64,000 nt of DNA. Source: Ignavibacteriales bacterium. GTDB taxonomy: Bacteria; Bacteroidota; Ignavibacteria; T3Sed10-11. Where the stretch lies: NCBI GenBank assembly GCA_003562775.1, contig PWTU01000190.1:1-64000 (forward strand), written 5' to 3'. A program made the translations under genes and the position numbers. A model generated the notes under the pieces. It was not told where the DNA came from and searched no databases. It saw only the letters and a program-made list of their open reading frames with translations. How positions within the stretch are numbered: position 1 is the stretch's first letter; every line of letters starts with the position of its first letter. Positions 9,447 through 19,500 of this stretch are shown in pieces.

Positions 9447-11375
9447 ATGTATAATCTTATTGGACTTGTCGTTCTTCTGCCGCTCATTGGCGCTGCCTGG
9501 AACGGTCTTATCGGCTGGCGTATAAAAAGCGAAAAAATAACCGGTATAATCGGCAGCGGCGTAGTCGGGATCTCTTTTATCATTTCCGTTCTGATTTTTA
9601 TCGAAATGCTCGGTCGCGAGGCGGTAAATAGAATGGAAATTATCGAATATTTTAAATGGATTGTTGCGGGCGGACTCGATACTTCGTTCGCCTATCAGGT
9701 CGATCAACTTTCGATATTAATGACCCTTGTCGTCACCGGGGTCGGTTTTCTCATCCACGTATATTCAATCGGGTATATGCATGGCGATCCCGGTTATTGG
9801 CGTTATTTTGCCTATATGAACCTGTTCATATTCGCAATGTTAAATTTGGTGCTTGCAGATAATTTTCTTCTGTTGTTCCTCGGATGGGAGGGAGTCGGTC
9901 TATGCTCGTATCTTTTAATCGGTTTCTGGTATACGAAAAAATTTACCGGCGATGCGGCGAAAAAGGCATTCATTGTCAACAGAATCGGCGATTTCGGATT
10001 TCTCATCGGGTTATTTTTAATTTTTATTATATTCGGTACCCTTAAATTCGAACCGGTTTTCCTGCAAGCATCGGTTATGGGTATAGGTGAGCCGGTGTTT
10101 TTTTGGATTACCTTGATGCTCTTTGTAGGTGCCGTCGGGAAGTCCGCGCAGATTCCTCTCTTTGTCTGGCTCCCCGATGCAATGGCAGGCCCGACCCCAG
10201 TCAGCGCACTCATTCATGCTGCAACGATGGTAACCGCCGGTGTTTATATGGTAGCCCGTTCGGCAACTCTGTATGCACTCGCACCGCTCACACTCGAGAT
10301 TGTCGCCGTTATTGGATTACTGACCGCTGTTATGGCTGCAACAATTGCCTTGACTCAAAACGACATTAAAAAAGTACTTGCGTACTCCACGGTAAGCCAG
10401 CTCGGATATATGTTCCTTGCACTCGGCGTCGGTGCGTTCTGGGTCGGTATTTTCCACGTGTATACGCATGCATTTTTCAAAGCATTGCTCTTCCTCGGCT
10501 CGGGAGCTGTGATTCACGCAATGCATCACGAACAGGATATTCAAAAGATGGGCGGATTGCAGAAGTATTTGCCGAAGACCTATATTACATTTTTGATCGG
10601 AGCGATCGCTATTGCCGGGATTCCACCGTTGGCCGGATTCTTTAGTAAAGATGAAATTTTAGCGTATGTGTGGCACGACGGCTCGGTAATTCTCTGGGTA
10701 TTTGCTGCTTTGACCGCCGGCCTCACGGCATTTTATATGTTTCGTCTCGTGAGTTTGACTTTCTGGGGGAAGCCTCGATTCAAAGAACACGGTGATAGTG
10801 CTGTACACCCTCACGAAGCACCGGCAACAATGACCATTCCGCTGATAATACTTGCGGTTCTCTCAATCGTTGGCGGATGGGTCGGCATCCCTAAAGCGCT
10901 CGGCGGCGGTCTTGCAATTAAAGAGTTTTTATCACCGGTTTTCTACCGTGCCGACAGATTACTGGCGATGCCCGAGCACGGCGTTCATTCGATCGATTAT
11001 GTTTTGATTGCAATATCGGTGGTAATTGCTGCGGCAGGTATTTATCTCGCCCGGACTTGGTATGTCAATAAACCGGACGTACCGAACCGTATTGCGGAAA
11101 AATATCGCGGCGTGTATACCGTGTTAAACAATAAATACTACGTCGATGAATTGTATGATGCGACTATAGTAAACCCGACGGTGAGAGGATCCCGCAAACT
11201 TCTCTGGCGAAGCGTTGATGTAGGTATCATCGACGGTATCGTCAACGGTCTTGCAAAACTTATTGTGGTCCTGTCGAAATACGGGCGTAGGGTACAGGTG
11301 GGTGTGGTGCAAGGATATGCAGTAGCGTTCGTTTTCGGGATTGTCTTTATTTTATTCTGGTTGATATTCAGGTAA
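9447..11375 (+). CDS. nuoL: NADH-quinone oxidoreductase subunit L
   Basis: 642 aa; FLGWEGVGLCSYLLIGFWY, PTPVSALIHAATMVTAGVYM. Confidence 0.96.
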   Translation: MYNLIGLVVLLPLIGAAWNGLIGWRIKSEKITGIIGSGVVGISFIISVLIFIEMLGREAVNRMEIIEYFKWIVAGGLDTSFAYQVDQLSILMTLVVTGVGFLIHVYSIGYMHGDPGYWRYFAYMNLFIFAMLNLVLADNFLLLFLGWEGVGLCSYLLIGFWYTKKFTGDAAKKAFIVNRIGDFGFLIGLFLIFIIFGTLKFEPVFLQASVMGIGEPVFFWITLMLFVGAVGKSAQIPLFVWLPDAMAGPTPVSALIHAATMVTAGVYMVARSATLYALAPLTLEIVAVIGLLTAVMAATIALTQNDIKKVLAYSTVSQLGYMFLALGVGAFWVGIFHVYTHAFFKALLFLGSGAVIHAMHHEQDIQKMGGLQKYLPKTYITFLIGAIAIAGIPPLAGFFSKDEILAYVWHDGSVILWVFAALTAGLTAFYMFRLVSLTFWGKPRFKEHGDSAVHPHEAPATMTIPLIILAVLSIVGGWVGIPKALGGGLAIKEFLSPVFYRADRLLAMPEHGVHSIDYVLIAISVVIAAAGIYLARTWYVNKPDVPNRIAEKYRGVYTVLNNKYYVDELYDATIVNPTVRGSRKLLWRSVDVGIIDGIVNGLAKLIVVLSKYGRRVQVGVVQGYAVAFVFGIVFILFWLIFR

Positions 11376-11383
11376 GGTAACTA

Positions 11384-12973
11384 ATGATTATTATGTTTGA
11401 AAACAATCTCCTCACATATTTAATATTCTCGCCCCTCATCGGAGCGTTGGTTCTTATGTTTTTAGAAAGATCAAAGCACAACGCAATGCGATGGGTAGCA
11501 CTGTTATCGACACTATTCACTTTTGTTCTTGCAGTGGTATTGTTTCTCAGATTCGATGCATCCGATGCAGGCTTCCAGTTTTTCAGAGAAGCTATGTGGA
11601 TCGAAGCAATCGATGTAGCATATCGTGTGGGGGTTGACGGCATCTCGCTCTTATTGGTTTTGTTGACCGCATTTATAATGCCGATATCGGTTATTGCATC
11701 CTGGTCGTCGATCAAACATCGAGTGAAAGAATACTTCGTGTTTTTGCTTTTACTTGAAGTAGGGATGATAGGCGTGTTTCTGGCGCTTGATATGTTTCTG
11801 TTTTATATTTTTTGGGAAGCAATGTTAATCCCGATGTATTTTATAATCGGTGTGTGGGGGGGCAAAGACCGTATTTACGCAGCGGTAAAGTTTTTCCTGT
11901 TTACGATGGTCGGCAGTTTGTTGATGCTCGTTGCGATCATCTGGATTGGTGTCTATGCTTCACAAACAACGGGTCATTTCACTACCGATCTTCAAATTCT
12001 ATTTGAGATCGCGCCCACTATCCCGCTTGCATTGCAATCGTGGATGTTCCTTGCGTTTGCCTTAAGCTTTTTGATTAAAGTCCCGTTGTTTCCGCTTCAT
12101 ACGTGGTTACCCGACGCACACGTCGAAGCGCCGACTGCGGGTAGTGTTATCCTTGCAGGCGTCATGCTGAAAATGGGTACCTACGGATTGATCCGCTTCT
12201 GTCTACCGTTGTTTCCGGCAGCGACATACGAATATATGACCGTTATTTGCGTTCTGGCAGTTATTGGAATAATCTACGGAGCGCTTGTAGCTATGGTCCA
12301 AACCGACGTGAAGAAACTGATTGCATACTCATCCGTTAGTCACCTCGGATTTATCGTACTCGGTATCTTTGCTCTCACCGAGGAGGCGATGCAGGGCAGC
12401 ATCATACATATGGTGAATCACGGTTTAAGCACCGGGGCGCTTTTTCTGTTGGTGGGGATGCTCTATGAACGACGGCATACGCGACTGATAGTTGATTTCG
12501 GCGGTGTTGCGAAAGTGATGCCGGTGTTTGCTGCATTCTTTTTATTTATTTCTTTATCCTCAATCGGGTTGCCGGGATTAAATGGATTTGTCGGTGAATT
12601 TTTAATACTGCTCGGTGCATTTCAGTCGCAGGCACTGGCAACATACTGGTATGCAATATTCGCCGCGACCGGTGTTATCCTTGCAGCGGTGTATATGTTA
12701 TGGATGTATCAGCGGGTAATGCTTGGCGATCTGGATAAACCCGAAAATCAAAAACTAATCGATATCAACGGACGGGAGCTCGCCACACTGGTTCCGATTG
12801 CAATATTTGTGATATGGATCGGCATTTATCCGTCTACATTTTTAAATAAGACAGAAGCTTCCGGTCGGCAGGTGCTTGAACAGGTGGAACGGGGAAGAGC
12901 AATGTACCGCACCGCACAAACGCCGGATGCGATAGAACGAGATATTTTTTCAGAACAACAGAATCGTAAATAA
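11384..12973 (+). CDS. nuoM: NADH-quinone oxidoreductase subunit M
   Basis: FYIFWEAMLIPMYFIIGVWGG, PLHTWLPDAHVEAPTAGSVILAGVMLKMGTYGLIRF. Confidence 0.96.
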   Translation: MIIMFENNLLTYLIFSPLIGALVLMFLERSKHNAMRWVALLSTLFTFVLAVVLFLRFDASDAGFQFFREAMWIEAIDVAYRVGVDGISLLLVLLTAFIMPISVIASWSSIKHRVKEYFVFLLLLEVGMIGVFLALDMFLFYIFWEAMLIPMYFIIGVWGGKDRIYAAVKFFLFTMVGSLLMLVAIIWIGVYASQTTGHFTTDLQILFEIAPTIPLALQSWMFLAFALSFLIKVPLFPLHTWLPDAHVEAPTAGSVILAGVMLKMGTYGLIRFCLPLFPAATYEYMTVICVLAVIGIIYGALVAMVQTDVKKLIAYSSVSHLGFIVLGIFALTEEAMQGSIIHMVNHGLSTGALFLLVGMLYERRHTRLIVDFGGVAKVMPVFAAFFLFISLSSIGLPGLNGFVGEFLILLGAFQSQALATYWYAIFAATGVILAAVYMLWMYQRVMLGDLDKPENQKLIDINGRELATLVPIAIFVIWIGIYPSTFLNKTEASGRQVLEQVERGRAMYRTAQTPDAIERDIFSEQQNRK

Positions 12974-12979
12974 TAACCA

Positions 12980-14407
12980 ATGGACTTCAATCCAACTGAT
13001 CTTCTTCATATACTGCCGGTGCTGATCGTCACGGTTACGGCGCTCTCAATATTAATTCTTGAAATAACGATAAAACGAGCCGAGCCGTTTGTGTTCGTAT
13101 TCAGCATACTCGGACTGATCGCGGCAGGCGTAGCCGCAATGTATCTTTATCCGGTAAGCGATACTACTGCGTTTTATGAAATGGTAAGCGTCGGCGGGTT
13201 TGCGAGCTTCTTTCACGTAGTATTTATAGTACTGACGATCTTAACGTTTTTCATCTCACGGCAATATATCGAACGGATGGGAATTTACCACAGCGAATAT
13301 TATGCGATGATTCTATTCTCGCTTGTGGGAATGATGCTGATTGCCTCGTCGCTCGATCTCTTGATGCTGTTTATAGGTATTGAATTAATGTCGGTGAGTT
13401 TCTACGTCCTTGCGGGATTTCTGAGAGCGAGATTAAGCTCCAACGAGTCGGCACTCAAATATTTTCTGCTCGGCGCATTCGCAACCGGTTTTCTTGTATA
13501 CGGAATAGCGTTAATCTACGGTGCATCCGGCACGACCAAGCTGCCGGTGATCGCAATGCAAATAGACGAGCTGTTCACCAGTACCCTTTTCTGGATCGGC
13601 GTTGCAATGCTGACGATGGGATTCTCTTTTAAAGTTGCATCCGTTCCGTTCCATATGTGGGCGCCCGATGTGTATGAAGGAGCGCCGACCACCGTCACCG
13701 CATTTATGTCAACGGCCGGAAAAGCCGCCGCATTCGCCGGATTTTTGATCGTAGTCATGTTTTCATTTGCCGGCGGCGTCGAAAAATTACATGACCTCTT
13801 CGCGATACTTGCCGTTGCATCCATGGTTGTCGGGAATCTCATTGCGATCTCCCAGCAAAATTTAAAAAGAATGCTTGCATATTCAAGCATTGCACATGCC
13901 GGCTACATGCTGATCGGATTTGCCGCAGCAAGCGAACTCGGTGTCAGCGGTGTTATGTTTTATGTGGTTGCATACGGTTTTATGAACATCGGCGCTTTCG
14001 GCGTCATTTCAATGGTTGAATATGGCGAAAATAAAAATCTGACTTTCGATGAATTCAAAGGCCTTGCAACCCGAAAACCGCTGCTGGCGGCAATGATGGC
14101 AATCTTTATGTTCTCGCTCTCGGGTATTCCGCCGTTTGCCGGTTTCTTCGGAAAATACTATATCTTCGTTGCGGCAATACAGGAAGGGTATACATGGCTT
14201 GCAATCGTCGGCGTACTTGCGAGCATTGTTGGTGTGTATTATTATATCAGGGTTATTATTTATATGTATTTTTACGACGGGGATGTTCGGCTTGAAGAAG
14301 AACCGTCATATTTAGGCGTTACTGCTTTAGTAATATCTGCAATAGCTGTTTTACAAATGGGTGTTTTTCCATCAACCGTATTGCGTTTAACGTTCGGGTT
14401 ATTCTAA
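12980..14407 (+). CDS. nuoN: NADH-quinone oxidoreductase subunit N
   Basis: FHMWAPDVYEGAPTTVTAFMSTAGKAAAFA, NLKRMLAYSSIAHAGYMLIG. Confidence 0.96.
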   Translation: MDFNPTDLLHILPVLIVTVTALSILILEITIKRAEPFVFVFSILGLIAAGVAAMYLYPVSDTTAFYEMVSVGGFASFFHVVFIVLTILTFFISRQYIERMGIYHSEYYAMILFSLVGMMLIASSLDLLMLFIGIELMSVSFYVLAGFLRARLSSNESALKYFLLGAFATGFLVYGIALIYGASGTTKLPVIAMQIDELFTSTLFWIGVAMLTMGFSFKVASVPFHMWAPDVYEGAPTTVTAFMSTAGKAAAFAGFLIVVMFSFAGGVEKLHDLFAILAVASMVVGNLIAISQQNLKRMLAYSSIAHAGYMLIGFAAASELGVSGVMFYVVAYGFMNIGAFGVISMVEYGENKNLTFDEFKGLATRKPLLAAMMAIFMFSLSGIPPFAGFFGKYYIFVAAIQEGYTWLAIVGVLASIVGVYYYIRVIIYMYFYDGDVRLEEEPSYLGVTALVISAIAVLQMGVFPSTVLRLTFGLF

Positions 14408-14411
14408 AAGT

Positions 14412-15974
14412 ATGCTACAAATAGCGTCGGCACAGGAGATGAGAGGTTGCGATGATCAGGCGATCACGGGATACGGAATTCCCGGCATCGTGTTGATGGA
14501 AAATGCCGCACGGGGAACTGCCGATGCCATGGCCGAGTATATCCCCGGTCTCACTTCAAAACATATTCTTATTGTATGCGGTAAAGGCAACAACGGCGGA
14601 GACGGCTTTGCAATTGCCCGGCATCTCATTGAACGCGGCGCTGCAGTTACCGTCGCGTCGCTCTCTCCGGTTTCTCAGATAAAAGGGGATGCACGGGTTA
14701 ATGCGGATATCATTCAGAAAATGAGCCGGACAGAATCATCGGGTGCTCTCTCGTTTGTTAAATCTATAACACGTCAGAAGCTTAAGCAAATATCAAAACC
14801 CGATATCATTGTCGATGCATTACTCGGAACAGGTTTTAAAGGTAAACTTAAACCGAAAGTTGCATCCATAGTCGAGTGGATGAACAAGCAGTCAGCGATA
14901 CGTGTTGCCGTCGATATCCCATCCGGAATCGATGCGGATACTGGCAGGAGTGAAGGTGTCACCGTGCAAGCCGATTACACGTGCACAATGGGATTGATCA
15001 AGACGGGGTTATTATTCTCGCCCGGATGCGATGCTGCGGGTAAAATAGTACGCATCGATATACAAATCCCTCCGGAAGTTTTTCGCCGTTCCGGCATTAA
15101 AACGTTTCTCGTGCAAGAGCCCGCCATTCGCTCCGTAATGCCGAAGCGGATGCTTGATGTACACAAGTATAGGGTCGGTAAAGTATTTGTTCTTGCCGGT
15201 TCTACAGGACTAACGGGTGCTGCTGCGCTTACATCGATGAGTGCGCTCAGAAGCGGCGCCGGCGCGGTTGTTCTTGGAATTCCCGCCGGTCTCAATCTTA
15301 TGATGGAAAAGAAACTAACGGAGGTTATGACATTGCCGCTGACGGACAATGGATCCGGAGTGTTGCTCGCTCACGCCTGGGAGCAGATAAAGCAGCAATG
15401 CGAATGGGCGGACGTGATTGCTGCCGGCCCCGGTTTATCACGATCCGGTGACATTAAAGAAATAATAATCCGGTTATTGGAGGAAATACAAAAGCCGATT
15501 GTACTCGACGCAGATGGGATAAATGTATTGGCGGGAAATGTTATGTTATTCAATAAACGAAATGCTCCGGTAATAGTAACGCCTCATACCGGGGAATTTT
15601 CCCGATTATCCGGGATCGATCCTTCCGATATAAATAAAGACCGGATTTCTCATGCACGAGAATTTGCAAAGAAGCATAGAATCACATTATTATTAAAAGG
15701 CGGTCCGACTATAGTTGCATCAAAGCATGGTAACCTTTATATTAACGAAACCGGAAATCCCGGTATGGCAACTGCAGGCGCGGGGGATGTTCTCACCGGA
15801 GTCATAGCCGGCTTGTGGGCGCAGGGGTTAACGGATGAAATTGCAGCTTATTGTGGAGCTTACATCCATGGTGCCGCGGGAGATAAAGCGAAGGAAAGAT
15901 ATGGAGAATTTGCTATGACCGCCGGCGACATTCAAGAAGAGTTGTTGAAGGTATTAAGGGGAATTACAGGTTGA
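14412..15974 (+). CDS. nnr: Bifunctional NAD(P)H-hydrate epimerase / ADP-dependent NAD(P)H-hydrate dehydratase
   Basis: YjeF_N (GIVLMENAARG, CGKGNNGGDGFAIARHL) plus carbohydrate-kinase-like domain (GPGLS, LDADGINVL, GMATAGAGDVLTGVIAGL). Confidence 0.94.
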   Translation: MLQIASAQEMRGCDDQAITGYGIPGIVLMENAARGTADAMAEYIPGLTSKHILIVCGKGNNGGDGFAIARHLIERGAAVTVASLSPVSQIKGDARVNADIIQKMSRTESSGALSFVKSITRQKLKQISKPDIIVDALLGTGFKGKLKPKVASIVEWMNKQSAIRVAVDIPSGIDADTGRSEGVTVQADYTCTMGLIKTGLLFSPGCDAAGKIVRIDIQIPPEVFRRSGIKTFLVQEPAIRSVMPKRMLDVHKYRVGKVFVLAGSTGLTGAAALTSMSALRSGAGAVVLGIPAGLNLMMEKKLTEVMTLPLTDNGSGVLLAHAWEQIKQQCEWADVIAAGPGLSRSGDIKEIIIRLLEEIQKPIVLDADGINVLAGNVMLFNKRNAPVIVTPHTGEFSRLSGIDPSDINKDRISHAREFAKKHRITLLLKGGPTIVASKHGNLYINETGNPGMATAGAGDVLTGVIAGLWAQGLTDEIAAYCGAYIHGAAGDKAKERYGEFAMTAGDIQEELLKVLRGITG

Positions 15975-16387
15975 ATCAAATTAGCAGAGGGTTTTGGATA
16001 TACGTTGCCCCGGCGATTTTTTACGGGTTACTTATAATAGCGGCAACCGGAACTCCCGGTGATCGTATACCATCTATTGAAATACCCGGACTTGATAAGG
16101 TCGTTCATTTCGGGATGCATTTTATTTTTGCGATGCTAATACATCGTGCGCTGTTATACCATGCGAACGGAAACCTGATCAAGTCGCGCACTTTATTTTT
16201 GACCGTTATCTTCGTGTCCGTTTTCGGAATTATTGTCGAGTGGTACCAGACATTTATTCCGGGAAGGTTCCCAACGATCGGCGACGCGATAGCTAATATA
16301 CTTGGCGCAATTGTCTATATGATACTCTATAATATTGTTTTATACCGGATATGGCCGGAACGTAAAATCCGGATTCTAAGGAACTAA
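15971..16387 (+). CDS. VanZ-like family membrane protein
   Basis: 138 aa; DKVVHFGMHFIFAMLIHRAL and EWYQTFIPGRFPTIGDAIANILGA. Confidence 0.85.
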   Translation: MNQISRGFWIYVAPAIFYGLLIIAATGTPGDRIPSIEIPGLDKVVHFGMHFIFAMLIHRALLYHANGNLIKSRTLFLTVIFVSVFGIIVEWYQTFIPGRFPTIGDAIANILGAIVYMILYNIVLYRIWPERKIRILRN

Positions 16388-16438
16388 CGGCGGAAATGCT
16401 TGTTTTAGGTAAAAGAGAACAAAATTTAAAAAAAATAT

Positions 16439-16467
16439 TTGACAAAACTGTCGAATATTAATATATT
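16439..16467 (+). promoter_or_regulatory. Putative strong sigma70-like promoter for the TonB-family gene
   Basis: TTGACA (16439-16444), exact 17 nt spacer, TATATT (16462-16467). Confidence 0.65.
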
Positions 16468-16505
16468 TTAAAAAATAAATAAGTAACTCCACACAAAACA
16501 GGGAG

Positions 16506-17171
16506 TTGGTAGCCATGAAAAAATTAAAACGAGGGAAAGTGCCTGAGGAGGACCTGCGGCTCAAGTATCCGAAGGTCCTTGAAATCAGTTTAATAATTGC
16601 AATAGCAGTGTTTATTATTGCATTTAGATTTCTACCTGAATGGGATGGTCCCGAAGGCATCGTCATAGAAGATCAGGAACTTGTCGATCTCGAAGACGTC
16701 GATATCACAAGGCAGGAGGAAAGACCGCCGCCACCGCCTCGACCGCCAATACCGATTGAAGCGCCGGGCGACGATGTGATGGACGATCTCGATTTTGCGT
16801 GGAGCGAGCTTGATATGTATGAAGACGTTCCCCCGCCTCCACCGCCGAGAGACGATGAACCGGAAGAGCAGTTCTTCCTTGCAGTTGAGGAAATGCCGGA
16901 AATTATAGGCGGAATCGAATCGATTCAGCGACGGGTTCGTTATCCGGAACTTGCTAAGCGTGCGGGCGTTGAGGGTACGGTTTATATTTACGCATTTGTC
17001 GATGCAGAAGGGAACGTTGTAAGAACCGAGATTGTCAACGATCCGGGCGCCGGTCTTGGCGATGCAGCGGCAGCTGCCGTTGCAGAGGCAAAATTCAAAC
17101 CGGGACGACAACGAGGTCAACCGGTTCCGGTGCGTGTTTCAATACCGGTTCATTTCCGGTTAGCTCGATAA
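16506..17171 (+). CDS. TonB family energy transducer; start may be ATG at 16515
   Basis: One N-terminal TM helix, proline-rich segments (PPPPPRPPIP, PPPPPPR) and TonB C-terminal domain (RYPELAKRAGVEGTVYIYAFVDAEGNV). Confidence 0.92.
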   Translation: MVAMKKLKRGKVPEEDLRLKYPKVLEISLIIAIAVFIIAFRFLPEWDGPEGIVIEDQELVDLEDVDITRQEERPPPPPRPPIPIEAPGDDVMDDLDFAWSELDMYEDVPPPPPPRDDEPEEQFFLAVEEMPEIIGGIESIQRRVRYPELAKRAGVEGTVYIYAFVDAEGNVVRTEIVNDPGAGLGDAAAAAVAEAKFKPGRQRGQPVPVRVSIPVHFRLAR

Positions 17172-17186
17172 GAAAATTCTTTCGAT

Positions 17187-17222
17187 AAGCCCCTTATGAC
17201 ACTATGATAAGGGGCTTTTTTC
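17187..17222 (+). terminator. Rho-independent terminator after the TonB-family gene
   Basis: AAGCCCCTTAT-gacactatg-ATAAGGGGCTT followed by a T-run. Confidence 0.9.
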
Positions 17223-17230
17223 TATCATTT

Positions 17231-18463
17231 ATGGAAATAGAAATTCTCTTTTTATTTTTTCTTGCGTTACTCCTCAGCTCATTGTTCTCCTTTTCGGAGA
17301 TTGCTTTCATTGTTGCAAATAAATTAAAAATCGAGGTGCGCGCGCGAAAAAAAGTACCGGGCGCCGCAACAACTCTTGCCTTTATAAAACAACCGGATCG
17401 CTTCTTTTCCACCCTCCTGGTCGGTAATAATATTGCAAATGTTGCTTGTTCCTCCATTGCAACGGCGCTATTCGGACTTTATTTTGGATGGGGAGAATTT
17501 ACCATCCTGATTATGGTTTCCGGTTCACTTCTTTTGTTTGGTGAAATAATACCAAAAACAGTCGCGCGTGATATTGCCGATTTTGTCATTATTTTGATTG
17601 CTCTTTTTATAAAATTTGTTCGTGTCATTTTATATCCTCTGGTATGGCTTTCGGAGCGTGTATCAGGGATTCTGCTTGGTATATTCAAAGTAGGATCGGA
17701 TGATGTAAAACTTTTCTTTTCACGAAGTGATATTAACCAGCTAATACGAGAAAGTAGTGAAAGCGGCGATATGGATACCGACGACGGGACAATGCTCGTT
17801 AAAGCTATATCTCTTGCCGATCAGCAGGTGCGCGAGGTAATGATTCCGCGTACAGAGATAGTTGCCATCGATCAATCGGCAACGCTGCAGGAGGTGATAC
17901 GGGTATTCCGGCGGTCCGGGTATTCACGGCTTCCGGTCTATAAAGATACGCTTGATCAGATTGTCGGTGTTACATACGCACACGATCTGTTCCAGCGACC
18001 GAGAAGTTTAAAAAACATTATACGCGAAGTTTTATTCGTTCCGGAAACCAAGAAAAGCTCCGACCTCCTGCGTGAATTCCGTCAGCGGGGCATTACCATA
18101 GCAGTTGTTGTTGACGAGTACGGCGGCACTGCAGGATTGGTTACGACGGAGGATCTTATTGAGGAGCTTGTCGGAGAGATACACGATGAATACGACGTTG
18201 AGGAAATAGTATGTGAGAAGGTGAATGATACAACATATTTACTGAGCGGACGTGTTGAGATAGACTATCTCAATGAAAAATTTCAACTCAATATCCCGGG
18301 CGGCGATTACGAAACTATTGCGGGGTATATCATGAATAGAGCCGGTACAATCCCGCAACAAGATGAAGTAGTGGAAACGGATGATTTTACGATTACTGTT
18401 TCTAAAGCGGTTAAGAATAAAATTCAATTAGTTCAACTTGAAGTCAAGAAAAATAAAGATTGA
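17231..18463 (+). CDS. CNNM/CorC-like transporter (DUF21, CBS pair, CorC_HlyC domains)
   Basis: FSEIAFIVANKLKIEVRARK DUF21, VREVMIPRTEIVAIDQSATLQEVIRVFRRSGYSRLPVY CBS, VDEYGGTAGLVTTEDLIEELVGEI. The ORF-track start at 17204 lies inside the terminator; ATG at 17231 (MEIEILFLF) is preferred. Confidence 0.92.
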   Translation: MEIEILFLFFLALLLSSLFSFSEIAFIVANKLKIEVRARKKVPGAATTLAFIKQPDRFFSTLLVGNNIANVACSSIATALFGLYFGWGEFTILIMVSGSLLLFGEIIPKTVARDIADFVIILIALFIKFVRVILYPLVWLSERVSGILLGIFKVGSDDVKLFFSRSDINQLIRESSESGDMDTDDGTMLVKAISLADQQVREVMIPRTEIVAIDQSATLQEVIRVFRRSGYSRLPVYKDTLDQIVGVTYAHDLFQRPRSLKNIIREVLFVPETKKSSDLLREFRQRGITIAVVVDEYGGTAGLVTTEDLIEELVGEIHDEYDVEEIVCEKVNDTTYLLSGRVEIDYLNEKFQLNIPGGDYETIAGYIMNRAGTIPQQDEVVETDDFTITVSKAVKNKIQLVQLEVKKNKD

Positions 18464-19500
18464 CGATAAAAATTTTGAGGTTCGTACTTTCATTAATTCC
18501 TTTATTATTGCTTTCGGGATTGACAACGCCGGACGGTGAATGGAATTTTACACCGCTTACTTCATCTGAAACCGATGCTGTCGTAGTAAATTTTACCGGC
18601 GACTGTATATTTTCCAACCACTTTGAAACCTTCATCGGCGACGATATCGAAAGCGTCTTTGCGGATGTTCCCTGGTTTGTACGTTCGGATATCAATGTGG
18701 TTAATCTCGAGCATCCGATCACAAAATATGAAAATGCCCAAGAAAAAGAGTTTACGTTTAAGATGCATCCCCGTTATCTGCCTCTGCTGCAAAAAGGAAA
18801 CATCAATGTAGTCAATGCGGCTAACAATCATATATACGATTACGGTGTGACCGGCATCGACGATACAATGTATTATCTGGATTCGATTAATGTTGCATAT
18901 GTTGGTATTGGGAAAACCTTGCAAGAAGCGCGTGAACCTGTTATATTTACAATTAAAGGGAAACAGCTCGGCTTTCTGGGATACTTTGGCGGTGCGGGAC
19001 AGTTTGCCGCAACGGATACGTCGTCGGGACTTTCCCCGAGATTTCATTTATTAATAATGAGTGATATTCGTATGTTGCGACCAAAGGTAGATTACGTCAT
19101 TGTATCTTTTCATTGGGGAGTTGAAAACGAGCATTATCCTGAAGAATGGCAGATGAAATTGGGTAGAGCGTGTATTGATGCCGGTGCAGACCTTGTCGTC
19201 GGTCACCACCCGCATGTATTGCAAGGTATCGAATGGCACAACAGCGGGATAATTGCATACTCACTCGGCAATTTCATATTTGGCGGACATCATCGTCCCG
19301 TTCACGATACTATTGTGTTGCAGGTGCTGTTTGGTGAAGATATGATAGTTCATCCGCTCCCGGTGAGAATCAACAGATGGCGCGTGACTGAATTGAATGG
19401 ACATCGAGCCGGTGCAGTCATCGACAGTTTACACGCGTATTCGCACGATTTCGACAATTGTTTTTTTAATGAGCATTGCATAAATGGGGAAGAAGAATAA
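18460..19500 (+). CDS. CapA family (poly-gamma-glutamate synthesis-like) protein
   Basis: VNFTGDCIFSNHFE, VNLEHPIT, NAANNHIYDYG, HHPHVLQGIEWHNSGIIAYSLGNFIF. Confidence 0.88.
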   Translation: MTIKILRFVLSLIPLLLLSGLTTPDGEWNFTPLTSSETDAVVVNFTGDCIFSNHFETFIGDDIESVFADVPWFVRSDINVVNLEHPITKYENAQEKEFTFKMHPRYLPLLQKGNINVVNAANNHIYDYGVTGIDDTMYYLDSINVAYVGIGKTLQEAREPVIFTIKGKQLGFLGYFGGAGQFAATDTSSGLSPRFHLLIMSDIRMLRPKVDYVIVSFHWGVENEHYPEEWQMKLGRACIDAGADLVVGHHPHVLQGIEWHNSGIIAYSLGNFIFGGHHRPVHDTIVLQVLFGEDMIVHPLPVRINRWRVTELNGHRAGAVIDSLHAYSHDFDNCFFNEHCINGEEE

